Shown here: piece by piece, positions 9,301 to 18,300 of the stretch
Layout: every line of letters starts with the position of its first letter
Numbering within the stretch: the stretch's first letter is position 1
Source of the DNA: a virus
Reading direction: 5' to 3' (one strand)
IMG/VR virus record: IMGVR_UViG_3300037427_000637
Span: 1-42,828 of that record
DNA: 42,828 nt
Position numbers and translations under genes: made by a program
The notes under the pieces: model-generated
What the model saw: only the letters and a program-made list of their open reading frames with translations
The model's database searches: none
What the model was told of the DNA's origin: nothing

Positions 9301-12300
9301 AGTATTTGATTTAGCAATCTCACCAGCCTTTGATGGTGCTGTTCAGGCAGATGGTACTATTTCTGGTACCACTACATTTACAGTATTCAAGAAAGACATT
9401 AATGAGGTATTATCTCCGTTTAGAGCACAGCAATTAATTGTTACATTGGATGGTATTCTACAGGATCCTGATACTGCTTATACAATTAGTGGATCAACTA
9501 TTACCTTTGCATCTCCACCATTAGGACCATATATTGATGCTCGTACTGGTATTGCAGTTCCTGGAGTTACTTTCTACGGAAAGTCAATGAAATTCCAAGA
9601 TGATACCAATAATGCTGAATATATCCGAGAAGCAACTAATATTACTTCTCTATTCGATGGTACTACTGTAGAATTTGATTTAGGCATTCCTGTTGTAGAA
9701 GGAGACCATTTATATGTTTCTTTAGATGGTGTTATTCAAGAACCTAGTGTTGCGTATACTTTAACAACTAATCCTGGTAATGGTAAAATAACCTTTACAG
9801 AACCACCTAGACAGGTTGGTAAAATTGTAGAATTGGAAATAGGTGATGCAACCAATTGGTTGGTAAATGACTATGTTGTTGGTCAAACTTCTGGTGCTAG
9901 AGCTGAAATTGTAGCTAAGAGGTATTTCCAAGGTAATAAATTCTTAGATGCTGCTAATATCATTGATAACAATGCTTCTGTTTTAGCAGAAGAATCAGTA
10001 GGTATATTAGATGATACAAGTAAGTTTGCTCCCGAATATTTCCAATATCCTGGATTAGGTAGAAATCAATGTATTGTTGACCTTAAGTCTGTCTTGAGAG
10101 CAATGGCAGATGACCTTATTCAGGGTGGTAACAGTAATACATACGACGCTGCTAAGGAGTATCTACTAGATCCTGCTTCAACTACTTCCGATATTAAACA
10201 TATTGAAGGTGAAGTAGAAGCAACTCTATGGGCTATGAAGTATCTCAAGGATATGACGATCCTTGCAGTACGTAATAAGTTTGGTATAGACAATCTATAT
10301 GACTATCAGAGAGCAGCAGCATCTAACTTTAGGTTAACACCTACTAATGCTACTTACAGTCCTGCTAATGGTACATTTGTACTAACAATACCAGATCATA
10401 AACTTGAGGTAGGAGATTCTATAACCATTGCTGATAATTCGTTAGAATTCAGTTGTACAATGGGTTCTACTCCTAAGACTTATCCAAGACAAGGAGATCC
10501 TGCTTATAGGTCAACTCTTCAAATTACACAAAAAACTGATGATACCATTACAGTCAATGTAGGTGTAACATCTAACATCAATCATACTCCTACTGCTGGT
10601 TCATATGATCCAGCAACAGGTCTTATGACCTTGGATATTGGATCGCATAATTTATCACCTAATACTGCTGTTAAGATTGCTCCTAACTCACTATCATTTA
10701 GTTGTGAGATGGATGATCAGGCAACAGTTAAGACTTATCCTAGGACTACAGATCCTTACTACGATACAGCTGTTGATATTGTAAGTGTTGGTTCTACTTT
10801 ACATACTGCTACTACTGCGAGTTATTCTGGTAGTACAGGTATTATGACTGTTACCGTTCCAGATCACGGATTTGAGAATGGAGATAAAGTTAAGATTGCT
10901 GATGGTGGAATAACCTTTAGTTGTACTTATGGTGGTGGTAATCACAACTATACAGGTGGAACTGCAACCAATGCTATAACTGTCACAGGTGGTTCTCAAA
11001 TGGATGTCACCGATGCTCAGTACAATCCTGCAACAGGTGATATGGTACTAACAATTGGTACTCATACTCTGGAACTTGTAGACACAATTACTATTGCTGT
11101 TGGATCCTTAATATTCCAGTGTGATGAAGACAACTTTGGTTCTGATCACTCTTATCCACGTATTACTGACCCTGCATACAATAAGATTTTAGGAATTACC
11201 GCAGTAAATCAAAGTGGTGGTACAATCGTAGTTAATGTTGGTGTAAGTTCACCTGGCTCTGCATATCCTCGTGCTACTGATCCTATTAGTAATAAGTTTA
11301 TGCCTATTTCAAATGTACAAACTGATACATTTGATATTCAAGTATTAGATACAATTCCTTCTTCAAATCTAGATACACACACCTATGTGAGTTCATTACC
11401 TAATGCTATTGAGTTAGAAAAGGGTACAATTACATTACAAGTAGGTACGACACCTCTAGTAAGTCATAATGTTACTTGGGCAGATTATGATCCTGTAACA
11501 GGTGATATGGAACTTACCATTGGTAATCACACATTAACAGCGAATACAAGTATTAGATTATTAGATAATTCTTTAACCTTTAGTTGTACACACGGTAGTG
11601 GTGGACAGTATTCTTATCCTAGAACAGATACTACACCATTAACTGCTGGTGCTGGTACCACTTATAATCCTACTACAGGTGTTATGACCGTAGTCACTCT
11701 TCTAGATCACGAATTAGTAGATGGTGATTGGGTTAAGTTTGCTGATAATTCATTATCACTAAGTTGTGATTATGGTACTACAAACCACACTTATGTTGGT
11801 GGTACAGCAATAAATGCGGTATCCTCAGGTGCTACAAATTATAATGTCATCGATGCTGCTTATAATCCATCAACAGGTGATATGGTACTGACTATTGGTA
11901 CCCATACCCTGTCAACTTCTGATCAGATTACTATTGCTGTAAATTCATTAACATTTACTTGCGACGCAGATAATAATGCTACTACTCACACCTATCCTAG
12001 AGTTACAGATCCATACTATAATACATCAATTGATATTGATACTGTAGATCAAGGTGCTGGCACAATTACAGTTAATGTTGGTCCTGCATCTGGTGGACAG
12101 ACAAAATCATATCCAAGAGCAACTGATTATCCAAGTGATAGATGGTTAAAGGTTTCAAACACTCAAGGCAATAGTAAAGAGTTTGACGTTACTGTATTGG
12201 ACATTATTCCTTCTACTAACACCAATACACACGTATTCCAGTCTGCTGTACCTGATGGTATTAGTAAGAAGAAAGATCCATTCAGAGGGACTGCAATTAA

Positions 12301-15300
12301 TATTAAATCAGTAAGTACTGATAAGATTACTATTAATATATTAAATACTGCTCCTTCTACTAACATAACACCTCATCAGTTTGAGCCATCTCTCACACTT
12401 CCTGGTGCAGTTATTAGTGGTGGTGCATACACTCATAGATTTATTGATGCATCTCCTAATGCTATCATCTCTGGTGGTGACTATCCACACACATATGTTG
12501 ATACTACTCAAAATTCTATAGGTGTATACGAGGATCCCTATAATATTGACAACCCTGTATCAAATACATTTATTGATGCTGCAAAACTAATATCAGATAA
12601 CAAGACTTTTGTTGCTGAAGAAGCAGTAGCAAGAATGGCAGCTGCAGGTGGTACTATAGCTGATCCATATTACGACGACGCTGTTTATATCAAATATGAA
12701 GGTACTCCTCTTACTGCTACTAATGCTGCATATGCTCCCGATACAGGAGTAGTAACACTTACTGTACCTACACAACAATTTACCGTAACAGATGCTACCT
12801 ACGATCCTGCTGGTGGTGATATGGTATTGACCATAGGTACTAATCATAAACTTACTACTTTTGATAGTATTAAGATTACGGCTAATTCTATATCATTTGA
12901 ATGCGAGTATAATGGTGCAATTCAAACTAAGACTTATCCTAGAGCAGCAGGTGCTAATACTACAAGTGGTGCTGATTATGCTTATGATGTCTTCCTACCA
13001 ATTCTTAAAGTTGGTGATTCCACTATTACAGTCAATGTAAATGGTGGTCAAGGTGCTATTAGTCATAATGTTGCCCATACATTTAAAGGTGCTGGTGCAT
13101 TAGGTATCACTACACAAGGTCACGGTTTAACTAATGGAGATAATATTAAGATAGAAGATCTAGCATTAACATTCACTTGTGCTGAGGATAGCAATTCAAC
13201 TACCCACCCATATCCTCGTTCTACTGACCCAATTAGCGGTAAGTGGATAAGTGTATCAAATGTTACAACTAATACTTTTGATATTCAATGTTTAAATTCT
13301 ATACCATCAACCAACGAAACAGTTCATACATTTGTAAGTGCCAAAACTAACGGTATTATAAAACGAGATGGTGTTATCGTTGCAAACGTTGGTAAGTCTT
13401 CCAATACTAGTCCTCATCAATTCGTTGTTCAGGAGGGTAAGACACCTACTGGTGCTTCTTATGATCCAACATCAGGTGTAATGGATGTCACTATTGCTAA
13501 TCACGGATGGAAATCTGGAGATTGGGTAAGATTTGACGATAATGCTATTATATTCCGTTGCGATGAAAATGGACAAGCTGATGATCACGCATATCCTAGA
13601 CCACTTGTAGATACTTTCCAAGCAAGTGCTGGTACTCTATATTCTGGTAATACAGGTGTACTAACAATTAATACAGGTTCTGACCATAATCTATCTAACG
13701 GTGATTGGATCAAATTGGATGATGGTGCAATAACATTTACTTGTGATCAAGATTCAGGTCAAACTCAACACCCATATCCAAGATATACAGACTATGCAAG
13801 TAATAGATGGTTTGAAATATCTAACGCTTCAGGTGCTGTATTTGATATTAACGTTTTAGATATTATTCCTTCTACTAATACTACTACTCACGTATTCGTA
13901 GAGGGTGCACCTAATGGTATTAAGCATAAGAAGGATCCTAATACAGGTCAATTCTTAGAAATTACCAAAATAGATGACAACACATTTAGTGTAGTCGTTA
14001 ATACTACAATACCTTCTAGTAATGTAACTACTCACGTATATCAGACTGCTCTTGATAATAGTGTTAAGAGAGCGACTATTTTAACTGGTGGTACATATAC
14101 TCATACATTTGATAGAGCATTATCTGAGGCTATTACTGCTAATACTGGTGCTAAGTTTACACCTACTAATGTTGATTATAATCCAGCGACAGGAAATACA
14201 GTCTTTACTATTGGTGCTGGACATAGTTTAACTACTACTAATACTATTACTATCGATCCTAATTCCATCTATATGAGATGTAATATGGATAGTAGTGAGA
14301 CCCCTCATTCTTATCCTAGACCTACTGATCCTGCTTATGGTAGAACATTGTCTATAAATGCAGCTGATGATGGTGCAGGGACTATTACTGTATTTGTTGG
14401 TAAGTCTCTTCCAATAGCATACGAACCAACTGTAGGTAGATATGATCCTATTACAGGTGATTTGATAATGGATATTGGTGATCATAGATTAAACAGAGGT
14501 GCTGGATTTAGATTCTTCCATAATGCAATAACACTAACTTGTGGTATGGACAGTCACGCAACTGTCCACACGTATCCTAGAGCATCTTCACACGATGCCC
14601 TTGGAGATTGTGTTGATGATGTTAAGGACATTCTAGAGGCTGTTGTATGGAACCTTAAGTATGGCGGTAACAACAGAGTTTGGGATGCTGCTGATCTATT
14701 CATCGATAGAAGAGGATATCTAGATCACATTCAACATCAAGTAACAGAAGTGCTTTCTGTAATGGGTCATCTTAAGACTATTCTTGCTAACGTAATACGT
14801 AATAATACAGTTAACGCAGTTGGATCGCACGGTTTAACACAATCTAAAGATCTTAGTATTACTAAGGAATCTAGTGAGTGTGCTGCTGTAGAATCTGCTG
14901 TTGATACATTTATAGGATTAATTGAAAATGCGGTACAAAATCCATCTACATTTGAATCCAATATAGTAAGGACTATCCCAGAGAGATGGCCAATTGTACA
15001 CAGTTCATTAACTGCTAATAGAGATCTTACTATTACTGTTGATTCACTTCCTCAGTGTGCTCAAATCGAATCTGCTATCAATACGTTGTTTAGTATAGTT
15101 ACTACAACTATTCAAGAAGCATTCTACAATAATAATAACTATCTACTAGTTGTAGGTCAAGATTTCCCTAATCCCAACCGTATACAGGTTGAGATGACTA
15201 AGAAGGAATTCTTAAATGGTGAAGATATACAGAGTGAAGCATCTCTGGCAACTGCTACAGTTAGCAGTACTAATGTTATTGCTCCAGGTGTTCAACAGAA

Positions 15301-18300
15301 ATTCTTTGGATATAAGCACGGTAAGTACTATAAGTTAGATTCTATTTTAGATCAGTTTAATGATGCTCAGACTATATTTGAATTAGAACGTGGTGGTGTT
15401 CCTTTCTATGCAGAGAGAAGTCAAAACGTTGTGGTTATACTTAACGGTGTTATTCAGCAGAACAGAATAGCATATAGAATTGAAGATAATATCATTGTAT
15501 TCCAAGAGGCTCCTTCAACAGGATCTGCTTGCTTTATATTGTACTACTATGGTTTAGATCCAGAACGTATACTATTAGGATTTAATATAGAAACTCCTGG
15601 TACATTTAAGAAGTTCTTTAAATTAACTGTGGATCAACAAATAGTTCTTCCTTTAGAAGGTGCAGATTGTTGGGTATCTACTGATTCTAATGGTGTTAAT
15701 CATACCTATGTTAACTCTTTTGCTAGAGGTAGAATCTACAAACAGAACTGGGAACCTGGTTCTAGAAATCTTCTATTCGTTGAAGGTGTTACAGCACAAA
15801 AGATTAACTGGACAGGTGGTGTTTTAAGTGTTACTAAGGATAGAGGTGAAAGTGCTTCTTTACTCGATGTTAATATCTTATCGATAGAAGAATCTACCAA
15901 TGATGATTTAAGAGAGAAATTATTTAATAGACAGGATAGGATAACATCCAATCTAACTTCTGGTGATGAGATACAAATAGATGGTGAGGCAGATTCACGT
16001 TCTATCATTCGTGCTGCTAGAGAAGCACTTGTAACCTCTGGTTATGATAGTGATACCACTGTTGGTTCATATTTCAGAACATATGAGTATGAAGTTGTTA
16101 TCAACGTTGGTGCTTATTCTGGTCAGATTGAAGGTCAGGGTGCACAGGCAGTTGCTCGTATCGATGCTGAACTTAGGTATCACACATTAACATCTTCTAG
16201 ACAAGCTGGTGTAGAATTCTTACCTAATGATGTTGTATGTCAGTACAATGATCAGAATGATGTTAATTCTGGTATAGTATGGCAAGGTACAGTTAAGAAC
16301 TATGTTCCTGCTAGAAAGACTTTAGAACTATACAGTCTATATCTTGACGGTGCTGGTAATACTGATCCAGTTGCTGATAACTTCCGTCCTGGTGAAAAGG
16401 TTTATATTAATAATGTTGCTGGTACTGAGTGTATCGGTCTTCAATATCTTAAACCAGGTGGTGTTAATAGCATCGTCGTTTCTAAGAGAGACAATAGGAA
16501 TTATTTTGATAATGTTGCTGCTTGGAGAAATGACAACGTATTGAATAAAGGACTAGATCGTTTAGGTGGTGGATTTGTTCCTAATAATGCCAGTGCTTCG
16601 GGTGTCACACAAGAATACGACTTCACTTCTTCGATATATGATAGTGATCTACAACCACAGATATCTAAGAACTATCGTGAACCACCCGTAATGATTTTCC
16701 GTAGTCAGCCTGAGGTTGACGCAAACGGTGATCCAGTTGGAGCACCTGCTGGTGGTGGTGCACGTGCTAACGCAATCACTGTTAGAGGTGAGATCTCTGA
16801 TATTGAAGTTATATCAAGTGGTACTGGTTATAAAGTTCCACCACAAGTTCTCTTTACTAGAGGATATTTTGTTATCCGTAAGAACCCTCTTGACATCAAG
16901 AACCTCACCACATTTGGTATTGAACCAGTTGGTATCGATGGTTCTTGTAATGTTAGATCATATATCGACACTATCTTTAAAGGTGGTAATCAGACTATAT
17001 GGACTAATTGGGCATCTCAAATCCCATTTGGTACTTCATTAGTATTTGGTAATGCTGGAAGTAGTGCATATCTTCTTAATAGAACTTCTGATCCTGTAAT
17101 TCATATCAGAAAGATCCTTGATTTAAAGGATTTGGATGTTAAAGGACAACCAGAAATTTATATTGAATTAAAAGAAGAACAAGTAACAGTTTCTTATAAA
17201 AAGACTCTTATTACTAATACGCAATGCATAGGCGGTGTACAGGGTGTATCTGTTGAAATGACTAAGTTTAGAAATACCGAAACTAAACTTACTTTTAATG
17301 CTGGTGCTGTTGAAAAACAAGCAGGTAACAATTACTTGATGAGAGGTAATAATTCCTATACTGCTGGCAACCTTGGTCCTCATCTCAATTTCCTACAAAG
17401 CTTCAAGTTTGAAATTCAACCTCAAAGTAGCACTAATTACACTGGTTCTTATGTGGATGGTAAAGGAAATACTATCAACTACACTATGGGTGATATGACT
17501 ATTGAATTCTTCTCCGATCGTTATCCTAATTTAACTGTTGGTGATTTTGAAAATCCTGAGGTTTATAATTCTCAAGTTAATGATCCTGGTGATACTAACC
17601 CATTTGTATTCCAACAAGGATCAAAAATACATTTTGGCACAACTTTGAAGTATCCTGCTTTGGATAATCCAAATGGTACAGATACATTACTTGTTACATC
17701 TACTGCTGGATTCCCTGCTAGTGGAGGTAGTTTAATTATTGGAAGTGCCGTTGATCAAGAAAAGAGAGAAAAGATTACGTATACACAAGCATTTGCCGAT
17801 CGTTTTGTTGGGTGTACACGTGTCAATCCAATAGGTGTAGTCGAAAAAGGATTTAGTGCTTATGATTTTGGTACTACCAATGTAGGGGCATCAGTCGTTG
17901 CAGGTGGTACAGGTACAGGCACAGGAGGTTTTGCTTCCAACATCAATTATCTCTTATTCTCAGGTGCAAGTGGAGCTAGATCCGCAACATTTGCTCCTAC
18001 TGACTTGACTACATACAATACGGTAACATTTAGTGCCATTCGTGGTAATGGTAGCAATGGTGGTAATGCACCTACTACTGGAACACACACCTTGATGCTT
18101 AGTTACAGTGTTGATGGTGGAAATACATTCATTGATATTGGGTCAGTTGTAAACTGGGATCAAACTCCTAAGTTTGATAATTGGGATACAACAACACATA
18201 ACCTCGTATCGAATGCTCAAACTGCCAATACGATAATCCGTATCTATATGGCTGACTCCACTAATCTGACATCAGAACAGTATGGTGTCCGTTTAATGTG

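Noticed and set aside
9081-9314. Alternative-frame gene inside the giant gene
   Set aside because: It has no start signals and an unlikely composition. Similar out-of-frame stretches at 16344-16544, 16716-17042 and within 36136-41514 are Leu/Val-rich shadows of Thr/Tyr/Gly-rich sense codons.
10349-14590. CRISPR array or non-coding tandem repeat
   Set aside because: The repeats are about 300 bases, diverged, fully in frame, and conserved at protein level more than at DNA level.
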